Positions 1 through 10,619 of a DNA stretch of 64,000 nucleotides are shown here, in pieces (positions within the stretch are counted from its first letter, which is position 1; each line of letters starts with the position of its first letter). The stretch covers positions 66,896,515 to 66,960,514 of the forward strand of contig CM067223.1 in NCBI GenBank assembly GCA_034190945.1, written 5' to 3'. The stretch comes from Octodonta nipae (lineage: Eukaryota; Arthropoda; Insecta; Coleoptera; Chrysomelidae). The notes below the pieces were generated by a model. The model was not told the origin of the DNA and did no database searches. It saw only the letters and a program-made list of their open reading frames with translations. The position numbers were made by a program, and so were the translations under genes.

Positions 1-359
1 TCAATAACTAAAACTCCAGAATTTAAATATACTTACAATGACTATTTAGACGAACACAAATTAAGAATGTAAAAATCACAACAAATCGCTAAGGATCATG
101 CTATCAAAAACAAAGAAACTAATAAAAAAATATTATGACAGAAAAGTAAATAATGTAGACTTTCAAGTAGGCGAATTTGTTTATTTGTAAAATGAACGAT
201 CTAAACCCGGAAAATCGAAAAAATTAACTCCTCATTATAAATGACCTTAAGAAATTATTGAAATTAATTCCCCTGTAAACTGCACAATCAAAATAAAGAA
301 TAAAAAGACTAAAATACATGTCAATAAATTAAAACGAGCTTTTGTTTCAGATATATAAC
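1..359 (+). pseudogene. Ty3/gypsy integrase C-terminal tail, degraded
   Basis: The 3' end of a Ty3/gypsy pol gene. Reading through several stops, the frame gives a basic integrase tail: a beta-strand stretch like 'VYL.NERSKPGKSKKLTPHY', a GPY-like segment, and a basic end with 'KLKRAF'. The family uses this domain for DNA binding and target choice. At least four in-frame stops make it dead. The 5' part lies outside the window. The next frame (400 onward) is an env-type protein, so the source was an errantivirus-like element in which env follows pol. Family inference is from motif order only. Confidence 0.6.
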
Positions 360-399
360 TTTCTGATATATATATATATATATCACGGTAACGGACAAT

Positions 400-738
400 A
401 TGTCAGTCAATAAACCCATACAACAACCTGGTGGAATTTATTACGAACAAATTAAAGATATAAAATTATTTGAAAGACATTGGAATCTCGTAAGTTATTT
501 AAACTCAAACCCTATTACTGATAAGATCAATTTCATAGATTCAGCATATACAAAAACCTTGCAAATTTGTCAAGAAGAACCATTATTTAAAGATTTAGTT
601 TTATGTAAAACCCCATTAAATTTACTTAAGCAAAGTATTCCAAAACTTTTCAAACGAGAACAATTTTTAAAGAACCTAATAGGACACAATAGACACAAAC
701 GTGCTCTATCAAATATAGTAGGCTCAATTTTCAAAGGT
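400..738 (+). pseudogene. Endogenous errantivirus env N-terminus, truncated
   Basis: An open frame of about 113 codons before the junction, placed about 40 bp after the integrase tail, where gypsy-type errantiviruses carry env. Near its end lies a dibasic RHKR motif followed by a small-residue hydrophobic stretch, the layout of a furin site plus fusion peptide in env proteins of the baculovirus-F-like group. The frame is then cut: from about 739 the sequence becomes the 5' region of a Jockey-like LINE, so roughly three quarters of the usual env length, including any transmembrane anchor, is missing. There is no signal peptide at the first Met. It is a non-functional fossil; the env assignment rests on position and the cleavage-like motif. 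Confidence 0.55.
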
Positions 739-1054
739 GTCATCAGTTCGCATCGAGATCTCCTCGAGTACAGTTCTCCCTTACCTGAAAAGGTGAGATA
801 GGAAACTACCCGACAAAGCGCTCAGCGACACCGAGTTCAAGGACATCGAAGCGGCGACTACCTGTCTGCCGGCGAACCCTTGGGTTTTTCCGGCAATAAA
901 TCCTTTTCAGGGTTAAACCATTACATCCTTTTCGGGACGAATAAAAGAATTCCGAAATACCAATCGTATTTAACAGGTTAACTGTAATTATTATTTACAA
1001 TTATCATTATACAAGAAGGAACCTCCGGAGCGCGCGGACAAAGCTTACAAGGCG

Positions 1055-2318
1055 ATGAAGAAGAAATATGAAAATAAGCAGACAGAGAATTTAAAGCTGA
1101 AACAACAAGCCAAGAAATTCAGCGAAAAATTGGAGGAACTGCGAGCAGCCGTAAAACAGATGCAAGAGGAGAATGCTCTCCTAAGAGCGTTCACAGGGAC
1201 GGAAAAGCCCCTGGTCACAGCACAACAACACAATATCAGAGGACCCAATAGTGGAGGTCGAAATGGACGACGGAAAAGGAAAATCTCCAACGCCGGAACC
1301 AGCAAGACATCCCCAACGCCAACGAGGGACAGCCCCCAAAAAGAAGACAACGCCATACGCTACGCCCCGAAATGTGGACGAAACGAAGATCCCACCGATA
1401 GTGCTTGCCCAGACGGAGCACTGGAAACAGGTGAGAGAGAAGATGGTTGCCACAAACACTGGGTTCACGGCCAGCTGCAGAGGCAATCAGATAAGAATAA
1501 ATTGTTTGTCCGATGAGGGATATCGCGAGACAGTCTCTCTTTTACAGGGAAAGAAGTGGAAATTTCATACGTTCAACTTCCCGTCGAAGGACATCCGCGT
1601 GGTGATTAGAGGTTTAAACACGCTGACCACCACTGAAGAAATAGAAGAGGACATGAAGTTTAAAGGACTCAAGCCGTATGGGGTGTACGCCATGTACTCC
1701 CAACGAAAGAAGAACAATCAGCTGGCTCTGTTTCTGGTAAAATTACCAGAAACTGAGAACAGCATCATGGAACTGAAGACAATACTGTACACCTGCATAA
1801 CCGTAGAAAAGCAGCGTCAGAAGACCTCACCGATGCAGTGCTTCAAGTGCCAGATATTTGGGCACAGACAAGGGACTTGCCACAAAGAAGAGAGATGCGT
1901 CAAATGCTCTGGACCACACAGGGCATCAGACTGCCCAGTCAAAGAGACGGAGCCAGCCAAGTGCGCAAACTGCCAGGAAGTCTATGTAGCCAGCTACAGG
2001 GGATGCAAAAAGGCACCGAGGCCAACAAAACCTGCGGGAAAACCACCCGCGGTCACAGGAGCTGTGAAACCGGGAACGTCCTATGTTTCCCAGGTCAGCG
2101 GAGCGGCGAAGTTCCCTCCTTTGCCACCAGCAGCAGCAAGAAAGCCCACCGCACCACCGACCCAGAAACCAACGAAAACCAAGGCCAAAACAGCACCCAA
2201 CCCGAAGTTGGATGTCAACGCCGCCAGACGCGAGATTGCAGAACTGGGTAAAGTCATCCAACAGGCTTTACCAAGGCTCAACGAGGTCAACGCCCAATTA
2301 GTCCATCTCGATGGCTAA
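1055..2318 (+). pseudogene. Jockey-clade ORF1 (gag-like nucleic-acid-binding protein), one frameshift
   Basis: ORF1 of the Jockey-like LINE, which packages element RNA. It occupies two overlapping frames: 1055 to about 1236 encodes a charged coiled coil ('EKLEELRAAVKQMQEENALL'), and from about 1236 the next frame runs to 2318. The second part has a Pro/Lys-rich linker, a folded domain of the PRE_C2HC/RRM type (about 1360-1830), then zinc knuckles beginning 'CFKCQIFGHRQGTCHKEERC' and a third, imperfect knuckle, then a Pro/Ala/Lys-rich tail with a short C-terminal helix. This order is typical of Jockey and X-element gag proteins. One base indel near 1236 separates the halves; otherwise the reading is clean for over 1 kb, so the copy is fairly young. 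Confidence 0.75.
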
Positions 2319-2339
2319 TAGAGCGAGAGCACCCCTGAA

Positions 2340-2850
2340 GATAGCTTCGGCAGGAATGCAAGAGGAGGGGGAACAGCCCTTCTCGTGAAGACAACAATAC
2401 CACACCACAGAATCCTGACCCCGCACAACCTTGCATCGACTGAACCAACAGGCATTCAGGTAAGTATGACTAATAACCAAAGTATCACCATTTTTTCAGT
2501 ATACATTCCTCCAAATCCTGGATTTTCGGAAGCTGATTTCGATGCTCTACTGCCAGACCGTCAGCACACAATCCACATTGGTGACATGAACTGCAAATCA
2601 CCACAGTGGAATAGCAGGACCACAAACGGAAATGGCGTGAGGCTAGTGTCCTATGCGGATACCCGGGACTTAACAGTCATGGGGCCTATCTCACATACAC
2701 ACTACCCTCACGACATAAACAGACGATCGGATGTCCTGGACATCGCAGTGATCAAGAATCCGACACATCTTGCAGACATCTATACAGTTCAAGAGGGATC
2801 AACGGACCACAATCCGGTGATCCTGCTTGTAGATATCGATAGTATAGCAG
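2340..2850 (+). pseudogene. LINE ORF2 endonuclease fragment (APE-type)
   Basis: A partial apurinic-endonuclease-like domain that nicks target DNA in Jockey-type LINEs. Visible motifs are 'GGTALLVK', 'FSVYIPPN', the catalytic GDMN motif followed by 'CKSPQWNS', 'SDVLDIAV' and the terminal 'STDHNPV' containing the conserved Asp-His pair. The N-terminal ~80 residues are absent (the deletion follows ORF1) and the reverse transcriptase that should follow is replaced by another element. The frame stays open across the junction and continues into the gag of the next LINE, creating a chimeric open frame from 2385 to 3074. Confidence 0.75.
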
Positions 2851-2852
2851 AG

Positions 2853-3200
2853 GAAAATTTAAGGGTAATTAGAAAATATATAAATAAAAATAGAAGAAAT
2901 TGTGGTAGTGTACTGGTGGAACTTAAGAACATGGAAGTTTATGATTATATAATAAAACAAGGAAAGCTAAATTTTGGCTGGAGAATTTGTAAAATATATA
3001 AACACTTTAATATAATACAGTGCATAGGATGTTATCGATTTAATCACTTTGTTTCGGATTGTAAAATGATGTAACGTGTTCAAAATGCTCAGGAAAACAT
3101 AAAACCTCTGAATGTAAGTCAGATGTAGTTAATTGTATAAATTGCTTAAATACCACACAAAAATTAAATATAAGATTAGATACTAAATAAAGCAACAGAT
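2853..3200 (+). pseudogene. LINE gag fragment with zinc knuckles
   Basis: The C-terminal part of the second LINE's ORF1. The first frame ends in a CCHC knuckle ('CIGCYRFNHFVSDC') and stops at 3074; after a frameshift a second knuckle ('CSKCSGKHKTSEC') and a half knuckle ('CINC') follow, spaced as in LINE gag proteins. Upstream the frame is fused to the endonuclease of the Jockey-like LINE. The shift and the stop make it non-functional. Confidence 0.6.
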
Positions 3201-3279
3201 AAAGAATGTCCATGTTATAAGAGATAATAGAAAGGGTGTCTGAAAAAACTAAATCATGCTCATAGCAAATAGTTAGCAA

Positions 3280-3948
3280 AAATATAGTATATTTAAACTG
3301 TCAAGGATATTTAAATAACAAAACAGAACTTGACATATTAATTAAAGATTGGTCTCCACTAATTGTTTGTCTAGTAGAAACACATATTGATAGTTCAGTT
3401 ACTAATAGTGAGTTACAAATTGCAGGATATAATTTCATAAACTGCATTACAGAAAACCGACGTACAGGGGGTGTATTAATATACATTAAAGAGGGACTAA
3501 GTTATATTACAAAAATAAACGAATGTATAGAAAACAATTGTTGGATTGTCTCCTTAGAATTAAAAATTAACAAAAATAAATATCTAATAAATACATTATA
3601 TCATCCTCCAAAAAATAAAGATTCAGATTTTTTAAGTTATTTTGAAGAATTGATTGAAAATTACAATTCATTTAATGGTGATATTTTTTTCATTGGAGAC
3701 TTTAACCTTGACCAGAGTAACGATTCATTTTATTCGAATAAATTAAAAAGTATTATTTATCAATCCGGACTGAAACAAATTATTAAAGAACCTACAAGAA
3801 TAACGCAACATAGCCGCACAATAATTGACCTGGTAATTACAAATAATCCTAATTTAAAATATAAAGTACATTTGAGTCCAAAAATTAGTGATCATCTCAT
3901 TATTTCTGTCAATTTCAAAATGTTGCTCCTAGCGGTAACTCAAAAATA
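3280..3948 (+). pseudogene. LINE APE-type endonuclease domain
   Basis: Endonuclease domain of the second LINE. In order: 'YLNCQGYLNNKTELD' (start, NxxG type), 'PLIVCLVETHID' (catalytic Glu), 'GGVLIYIKEGLSY', 'LYHPPKN', 'FFIGDFNLD' (catalytic GDFN), 'TIIDLVITN' and 'ISDHLIISVNF' (catalytic SDH). All expected catalytic motifs can be seen, and the frame is open for about 220 codons to a stop after 3946. The N-terminal ATG cannot be placed. Confidence 0.75.
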
Positions 3949-4039
3949 ATTATTAAAAAAAGATGTATGGCAAATTATATTAGTTCAGAATATCAAAATC
4001 ACTTCTAAATAAAGATTGGCAAAATAATACAACTGATGT

Positions 4040-6079
4040 AAATTTAATGGCCAATACCTTAACAGATAACATTAAATCGACACTAAGTACTATATGTCCT
4101 ATTAAAACATTCGTATCAAAAAAAAATCAGTTGGATAACAACTGGATAAATACTAACATTTTAAATAAAATAACGGCAAGAAACTTATTATATAAAGAGC
4201 TGTCCTCACTAACCTTACTGCGGATTGGAACAATTTCAGATCTAAAAGAAATGAAGTAACATCCATAATAAAAAAAGAAAAAAAAACATATAGAAAACAT
4301 TATCAAATATAACAATAAAACAGAAATTTGGAAGAAAATTCAAAAAGTTTTACCAAACAATAAAAGTAAAATTAGTGAGTATATTATTTTTGAAAACAAT
4401 AAAGTCTACGGTGACCTAGATATTGCCAATAAATTTAATACGTATTTTATTGATAGTGTTAATAACATAGTGTCGAATATTCCCAAGTTTAAAAATATTA
4501 AGTTTTATCTAGATAATATCATTGTTGAAGAGACATTTCAAGAATTTAATGAGATTTCTTTTTCTGAATTAAAAAAAATTGTTAATGGTCTTCCCGTAAA
4601 GCTGGATTAGATGGAATATCTACTGAAATCATAAAGATACTTTTGCTGTAATTGGTAATAGGTTCTATGATGTCATCAAATGTTCTTTAGATTATGGTAT
4701 ATTTCCAGATGCGTGGAAAACTTCAGAAATTGTACCAATACAAAAAGTTTTTAATACTGTTAATTGTGAAGAATATAGAGCTATAAATATTGTACCAATA
4801 TATGAAAAAATCTTAGAAATAATCGTTAAAAATCAACTTTCGAATTACTGTGAGAAAAATAATATCATTATTACCAACCAATCTGGGTTTAGACAAAATC
4901 ATTCATGTGAGTCAGTTATAGTAAACATATGTGATACATGGTTAAGACACTTAGATGAAAACAAATTGTAATAGCAGTATTTTTGGATTTTAAACGAGCA
5001 TTTGAAACTATTAACAGAAATATCTTAGTACAAAAATGGAAAAAATAGGTTTAAGTGGTAACGTCCTTACATGGATTAAATCGTACCTAACAAATAGACA
5101 GCAGAGAGTAAAATATGGCAGCAGTGTTTCTCAAATTAATGAAGTAAAACATGGTGTACCCAAGGTACAGTCTTGGGTCCATTACTATTCATATTGTATA
5201 TCAACGATATGGTTAAATATGTACAACATGTTCAAATTGAAATATTCGCAGATGACAGAATGTTATATTTAACTGGTTCCGATCCTAACCAAATGTTCAA
5301 ATCCATAAATAAAGATCTTACGAGAATATATGAATGGCTCTGTGATAATGATTTGGGTGTGAACATTAAAAAATGCAAATACATGATAGTAGGTTCTAAG
5401 AATAATTTGAATAAAATTGATACAAATAATTTATCCATTAACCTGAATAACACTAAATTAGAAAAAGTAACCGAATGAAATATTTAGGAGTAATTATAGA
5501 CGAAAACTTGAATTTCATAGTACATGCGAACTATATTGCAACAAAATGTCAAAAAAAAATGTATCTTGTTAACCGTATTGGTAATTATTTAGACATTAAT
5601 TGTAAGGTTCTGTTATACAAGAGCCTCATTTCACCCCACATTGAATTTTGTGCAAGTATTCTATGTAACCTAAATCAAAATAATGTACAAATGTTACAAA
5701 AAATTCAAAATAAATGTATGAGAAATATTTTAAAATGTAGCAAATACACCCCTATTAAGTTAATGTTAAACGTTTTAAATTTTATGAATGTAAAACAAAG
5801 AATTATATTTAAAATTTAGATTTTATTTACAAAATTAAATGCAAAATGGTACCACAATATTTATACAACAAGTTAATTCATGTCGGCGATATACACCAAT
5901 ATAATACTAGACAAATAAGAGACTTTTATGTAGCAAATAGTAATAGTAATAAACTGACTAAATCAACACTGTATGGAGGTCTGATCCTTTATAATTCTTT
6001 ACCTGATAGTATTAAAAATTCTGGAAATTATTATACATTTAAGAGATGTTTATGTATTTATGTTAAGAATAATTTTTAG
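4040..6079 (+). pseudogene. LINE reverse transcriptase and C-terminal domain, multiply frameshifted
   Basis: Reverse transcriptase of the second LINE, readable through about six frame changes. Motifs in order: 'AGLDGIST' (about 4600, with a shift), 'YRAINIVPIYEKILE' (4770-4830), 'NQSGFRQNHSC' (4878-4910), 'AVFLDFKRAFETINRN' (catalytic Asp, near 4985), 'HGVP' interrupted then 'VLGPLLFILYIND' (5160-5210), the FADD active site at 5245-5256, and 'MKYLGVIIDENLNF' (5475-5515). A C-terminal domain with 'YKSLISPHIEFCASIL' and a tail ending at 6079 follows. Stops at 4610, 4968, 5477 and 5818 regions show it is dead. Confidence 0.75.
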
Positions 6080-6180
6080 TGGTGTTTTTTTTTATGTATA
6101 ACCTGTTGATGTAATTGATAGCTACTTCGCTAATAAAGACATTATTATTATTATTATTGAAAAAAAAATTACAAAAAACT

Positions 6181-6376
6181 TTTAAGTAACAGAATTTATT
6201 GAAACGCAAAAACAATCATTGGCAGGTAGATTAGTTAAGCAAAACATGACGATTTCAGTAGAACCAGTTACAAAAAGGGTAATAAGGGAACAAATAACGT
6301 TAAAATTGCAAGTATTGAGATATAGTAAAAAGCCGAAACTAGGTGACCCTACGTTTGTTGTAGAAACGTGGAGCAA
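6181..6376 (+). pseudogene. Unassigned coding-like fragment after LINE tail
   Basis: Immediately after the LINE's A-run there is a 63-codon open stretch rich in Lys and Arg (with 'EFIETQKQSLAGRLVKQNM' and 'KKPKLGDPTFVVETWSK'), ending in TAG at 6376. A second possible coding scrap with 'KELNEPAPGKSWFLYEEDI' follows near 6493-6560. No start, splice signal or known domain was recognised; they could be remnants of another transposon's ORF. Confidence 0.25.
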
Positions 6377-8262
6377 ATAGTAAATTATAAAAAGTAGAAA
6401 ATCGATTTTTCAATATTCCAAAAGAAATTTCCACAGAAAGAACTTAAGCTGAAACCGATGAAAATCTCTAAGAGAAATTAATAAAAATCAAAAAAGAACT
6501 GAATGAACCAGCTCCAGGGAAGTCTTGGTTTTTATATGAAGAAGATATACTAGAAAATATATCACAATTAATTATTTCTGGATAACCACATAACAAGCAA
6601 TGATTTAGCAACATTAAGAGTTTCTATAAAGAACATAAATCATTAAGATCTGTGGTTAATAAATCCATTCTTATCAATATATCTTTCAGCTGGTCAAAAT
6701 AAAAGGAACCAAATTACATTTATTGATTCTATATTTATTAACACATTCATTGATAGGTACTAAATAAAAAATAATGTCGGCAGCTACTAGTGGTGGCTGA
6801 TACCAGTTCCCGTAAACGACAATCACTGGGCATTAATGCTAGTTGACTGCTGACCATTTTACTGGTTATTATGTACATAGACTCGAACTTGTCTTGGCGT
6901 TGCAAAGAAAATAAGATGCTACTATGAAGTCGCAAGCGCTATCATACATTCATACATATATTGGATGGATGGATACTACTAAAGTCCAAACAACGATAAG
7001 TTTGCCGACTCATGTACCATATGCGTTCAAAAGATATAATGAAACAGACTGATAGCTAAGGCTCATGTTTGTTTATTGGCATATAGTATATGTCGGTCAG
7101 TATCTATGACATTTGGAAACGAAGTCATGGTAAATGCTCGCCAAGCAATTGTAAAATATTAATAGCAAATAGCGGTAGTAAGAAGAATGTAAATAACTTT
7201 TTGGAGCAAGAATAGTTCATGGAAAAAGAAGTGAAAAAATCAGATGAGCAGGGAGCGTGTGCCATTATTGTAAGTCGAGTAAAACGCTCGTATTTACAAT
7301 TGCGATTTTTCAGGTAAAACGTCATATTCTTATAGCGAATTTATGAAAATAAGCATTACGTTGAAAATGTTAATCTGTGAGTAAAATACTAACTGTGAGT
7401 AATATACTAACTTTCCACAGCTATCAAGTAATTAATTAATAAATAAATAAACACTTAGTGTGCGTGGTCATTTAAACTGACACGAGGGTAACAAGAGTAG
7501 CCAAAAAAAAACCAACCCCGCCTGTAGAATTTTGTTGAGAAACTCAAAGATGAAGATTTGTATTGGTATGCTAGTTGAGGAGAGAACATGCATAGGAAAT
7601 TCACTAGAATGTCTTCAAAAGAAGTAAAATATATAGCATTGAAAACTAAAAGAGTCTTAATGTTGATGTGCAATAAATGTAAAAATTTGGATAGGATGAT
7701 TTAAGCGTTTAAAGAAATGAAATAATATGGAATATATCATAACGTTTATGGACCTGATAAAAAATAATAAAAATGATATTAATAGTGAGTTTTAAAGAAA
7801 TGCAATGGTGTACAACGTATTCTGAAATGGCAGCCAAGTAAGTTAAAAATGTAGCAGATAAGCAAACTAAAAATGGTTGAATTGTGAAACCAAAAGAAAA
7901 ATCTTATTGTAGTGTTGTAGAAAAAGATGTTGTAGCGGGGTTAATCAATTGATTCAAAAACTAATATTAATATGGGTGAAAGTTTAAGAAATGGAGATAT
8001 AGTACTGGAATATTTGAGACAAGAGCAGAATTGAATTTAAAAATGTAAGCACAGGGAGATCTGAGACCAGTAAAACCGATTATTATCATTTACCACTTGA
8101 GCAACAAAACAATGTAGCGATCATTTGATTATTAAAATCATTTGATTATGCCCACCACTACTACTGTTTCGGAGCAGAAAAACACACAAAAGGTTAAATT
8201 ACTACTCATTTTATAAAGTCATAATAACCAGTTACCTCTGCGAGAGAAAGAAGAATAAATAC
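6377..8262. other. AT-rich DNA without recognised genes
   Basis: Besides the scrap near 6500 I see no coding domain, TIR or tandem repeat here. Short open frames (for example minus strand 6747-6935 and 7455-7673) lack motifs and look like chance. Confidence 0.5.
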
Positions 8263-8546
8263 ATTATAACCTATTATCTAAATATATATTTTGTTTTGAT
8301 TTAATTACCCTTTAATTGTTAAAGTAGAGAAGTGGCATAGAGATAGATAACATTTGCCTAAGCGTATTTGTACGGCAAATTACTTCATTTGAAGACGCGA
8401 GATGTAAGATCGACATCTAGGATTTTCAAGAGAATCAGTACACAGAGGTTCCGAATCTGGAGCCGTTCCGTGTAATTGCTGTTCTCCCTTAACTCCTAGC
8501 ATCAAATGCATAAAGAAGTGTTCGAGAGGACATTCAATTGTGGGAA

Positions 8547-8612
8547 GCGCAACTGATGATGGTTCCCGACCAGAGACAATATATATTATATTTATATATA
8601 ATATATATTGTA
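8547..8612 (+). ncRNA. Hammerhead ribozyme, copy A, mutated
   Basis: Core CTGATGA at 8553-8559, stem II TGGT/ACCA around TCCCG (four pairs, better than in other copies), then GAGA where GAAA is required (A14 changed to G), AT palindromic stem III, and GTA at 8610-8612. The sequence after GTA does not pair with the GCGCAA strand of stem I. Both defects predict loss of cleavage. Confidence 0.6.
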
Positions 8613-8675
8613 TTTTCAATTTCTAAGTACTTCTTGGGAAATAACACCACAGTTCAAAGAAAATTGCTGTATATT

Positions 8676-8717
8676 CCAAACGTTTCGGGGTCTAGATCAG
8701 ACCCCGTTGTCAATGGT
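8676..8717 (-). ncRNA. Minimal (Penelope-type) hammerhead-like hairpin
   Basis: On the minus strand: TTGACAAC, a 6 bp stem GGGGTC/GACCCC with a 7 nt loop, then GAAACGTTTGG. This is the layout of the stem-III-less minimal hammerheads of Penelope-like elements (a degenerate CUGANGA box, stem II, GAAAC, GU). The first box departs from the active consensus, so activity is doubtful. The same motif recurs at 12553-12594, 13305-13345, 17122-17163 and 25052-25095. Confidence 0.5.
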
Positions 8718-8895
8718 TAAGAAACTACGGATAAAAAAGGGGCACAATTCTGAGATGTAAATTAAAATATTTGACAATACATAATATTGATTTCTGACGT
8801 AACTAAGAGAATTTTATTTGTAATATATAGGGTAGCACAGAAATTTCTAAAGATCATATAATCATATGGTCAAAGAAACCCTAAAGTAATAAATA

Positions 8896-8900
<5 letters not shown>

Positions 8901-8957
<57 letters not shown>
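8901..8957. repeat. (AT)n microsatellite
   Basis: A near-perfect TA dinucleotide run directly abutting the left end of the Penelope element. Confidence 0.9.
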
Positions 8958-8960
<3 letters not shown>

Positions 8961-8965
8961 CTAAG

Positions 8966-9362
8966 CTAGGTTCCGGGTGAGAACCGCGTCTGAATTTATT
9001 GAATACTCGACGTTTCGACTCCTGCTTTGGAGCCATTATCAAGAGACAAAAGTGAAAAAGAGTTTCAGAGTCTAGATCGAACTCGGGGCCTCAATCTGCC
9101 TACTCCCCAAGAGTCACTAGGTAACTGAACTGAATTTGAGTCTGCTCTGCTTCTTTTATTTATAGTTAGCGCTGGGTTAGAAGAAGATGTCACGTGATGA
9201 GGCTGTGTTGTGATTGGTTGGGTATTGGTGGGCGTGTCTGCTTTGTTTAATCTGGCAATTACGGAGGTCCAAGCTGTGGGAAGGCGAGTACTGTCATCGC
9301 GTCTATTTAGACAGAGAGGTCTTTTCTCTATTTCGATGGCTTCGCGAATAGTGGATGCCCTA
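8966..9362 (-). repeat. Left inverted pLTR of the Penelope-like element
   Basis: Reverse complement of the 3' end of the same element, including the last ~100 codons of the GIY-YIG ORF and the 3' non-coding region. It contains the hammerhead-like hairpin at 9009-9044 (minus). Divergence from the right arm is only a few percent by eye, so the structure is recent or maintained by template switching during reverse transcription. Confidence 0.8.
9009..9044 (-). ncRNA. Minimal Penelope hammerhead motif, left repeat
   Basis: Identical over 36 nt to the motif in the right repeat (10614-10649): TTGATAATGG, stem GGCTCC/GGAGTC with one G-U pair, then GAAACGTC. Confidence 0.6.
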
Positions 9363-10619
9363 AGAAGACACTATGTTCAAACAAGTCCGTGGGGCCCCCA
9401 TGGGTTCACCTCTTTCTCCAGTGCTTGCTAACATTTTCATGGAACAAATCGAAACCCAGGCCCTAAACTCGTCTAATTTAAAACCTTTCCTGTTGGCTTA
9501 GATATGTAGATGATACTTTTGTCATTTGGCCTCATGGCAGAGATTCATTAGACTTCTTCCTAAAACACCTCAATGGTATCCATTCTAATATACAATTTAC
9601 AATGGAAATCGAGTCCGATTCTTCTCTCCCGTTTCTTGATGTCCTCATAACAAAAACCAACAATGACAGATTCTCACATACCGTCTATAGAAAACCAACC
9701 CATACCCAATCGATACTTAAATGCCCAATCACACCACCACCCTGCCCAATTGTGTTCTGTAATGAAATCTTTGACTCTTAGATCTATTCGTTTAACAGAT
9801 ATTGACAATAGACAAAACGAACTTAATAATCTTCAACAAATCCTTCGACAAAACGGTTATCATCCGGACCACATTGCGCGTATAATTCATCAATCTCAAC
9901 AACCTCCAATCACACCAACCCCGTCAGAAACAGAACAACAACATCAAAAAGCCGTACTTCCATACATTCGAGGAGTCACTGACAAAATAGCACGGATTTT
10001 ACAAAGACATCAAATAAAGACTATCTTCAACACCACTCAAACTATAGGCAACTTAACCGGTAACCCCAAAGACAAAGTACCTAACGAGGATCGAGGAGTT
10101 TACGAAATCTCATGTCGCGATTGCCCACAAAGCTACATCGGTCGTACCAACAGGCGCGTTAACCATCGAGTATATGAACACTCTCTGTCAGTTCGTAAAA
10201 AAGATCCGACTTCAGCTCTCGCGCATCACCATATCCAAACAGGGCACTCTATCAACTTCGAGGACAGTAGGACTATCATATCTCTCAATTCTCTTAGGGC
10301 ATCCACTATTCGCGAAGCCATCGAAATAGAGAAAAGACCTCTCTGTCTAAATAGACGCGATGACAGTACTCGCTTCTTCCACAGCTTGGACCTCCGTAAT
10401 TGCCAGATTACACAAAGCAGACACGCCCACCAATACCCAACCAATCACAACACAGCCTATCATCACGTGACATCTTCTTCTAACCCAGCGCTAACTATAA
10501 ATAAAAGAAGCAGAGCAGACTCAAATTCAGTTCAGTTACCTAGTGACTCTTGGGGAGTAGGCAGATTGAGGCCCCAAGTTCGATCTAGACTCAAACTCTT
10601 TTTCACTTTTGTCTCTTGA
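9358..10619 (+). pseudogene. Penelope-like reverse transcriptase end plus GIY-YIG endonuclease
   Basis: The C-terminal half of a PLE polyprotein, which primes and copies element RNA at a nick made by its own endonuclease. The RT part (9370-9708) shows 'RGAPMGSPLSPVLANIFME', the YVDD active site near 9510, and 'SLPFLDVLI'. A frameshift near 9708 moves to the frame that runs to 10619; its first ~20 codons (from 9663) are out of frame with RT and are not real. The linker 'LTDIDNRQNELNNLQ' precedes a GIY-YIG nuclease at residues 145-225: GVY, a CysXXCys pair (C151, C154), YIG (158-160), basic 'RTNRRVNHRV', catalytic-type Glu in 'YEH' and 'HHHIQTGH'. One further in-frame stop sits near 9499. The coding end overlaps the inverted repeat. 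Confidence 0.8.

Larger units (their letters stand above)
739..2852 (+). mobile_element. Jockey-like LINE, internally deleted, 3' truncated
   Basis: A non-LTR retrotransposon fragment, visibly more GC-rich (about half G+C) than its AT-rich surroundings. It starts inside the env relic, has a ~300 bp leader, then a coiled-coil/zinc-knuckle ORF1 and an endonuclease fragment of ORF2. The usual start of the endonuclease domain is missing after 2318, and reverse transcriptase is absent because at about 2850 the sequence changes abruptly to a second, AT-rich LINE. The base composition jump at both edges supports the limits, which are good to about 15 bp. Confidence 0.7.
2850..6162 (+). mobile_element. 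CR1-like LINE, 5' truncated, decayed, with 3' (TTA)n tail
   Basis: A second non-LTR retrotransposon, AT-rich, with a zinc-knuckle gag fragment (2850-3200), endonuclease (3280-3948), reverse transcriptase and C-terminal domain (4040-6079), then a short 3' UTR. The 3' end reads AATAAAGACATTATTATTATT and closes with a TTA microsatellite and an A-run near 6160, the kind of short-repeat tail seen in CR1/L2-type LINEs. Many indels and stops break the reading frame, so it is inactive. The exact clade (CR1, Daphne or a relative) cannot be fixed without a tree. Confidence 0.7.
8263..8870 (+). repeat. Hammerhead-ribozyme repeat, copy A (rearranged)
   Basis: A ~600 bp repeat almost identical to 12147-12747. 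Internally it is composite: about 8385-8505 is part of the ribozyme monomer in inverted orientation, 8506-8612 is the ribozyme end in direct orientation, and 8613-8870 is a different tail carrying a minimal hammerhead-like hairpin on the minus strand and ending at 'GATCATATAATCATA'. The shared rearrangement in copies A and B shows that the composite itself was duplicated or mobilised. Confidence 0.75.

Noticed and set aside
1045..1486. Minus-strand open frames of about 100 codons.
   Set aside because: Antisense shadows of the LINE gag, with no domain of their own.
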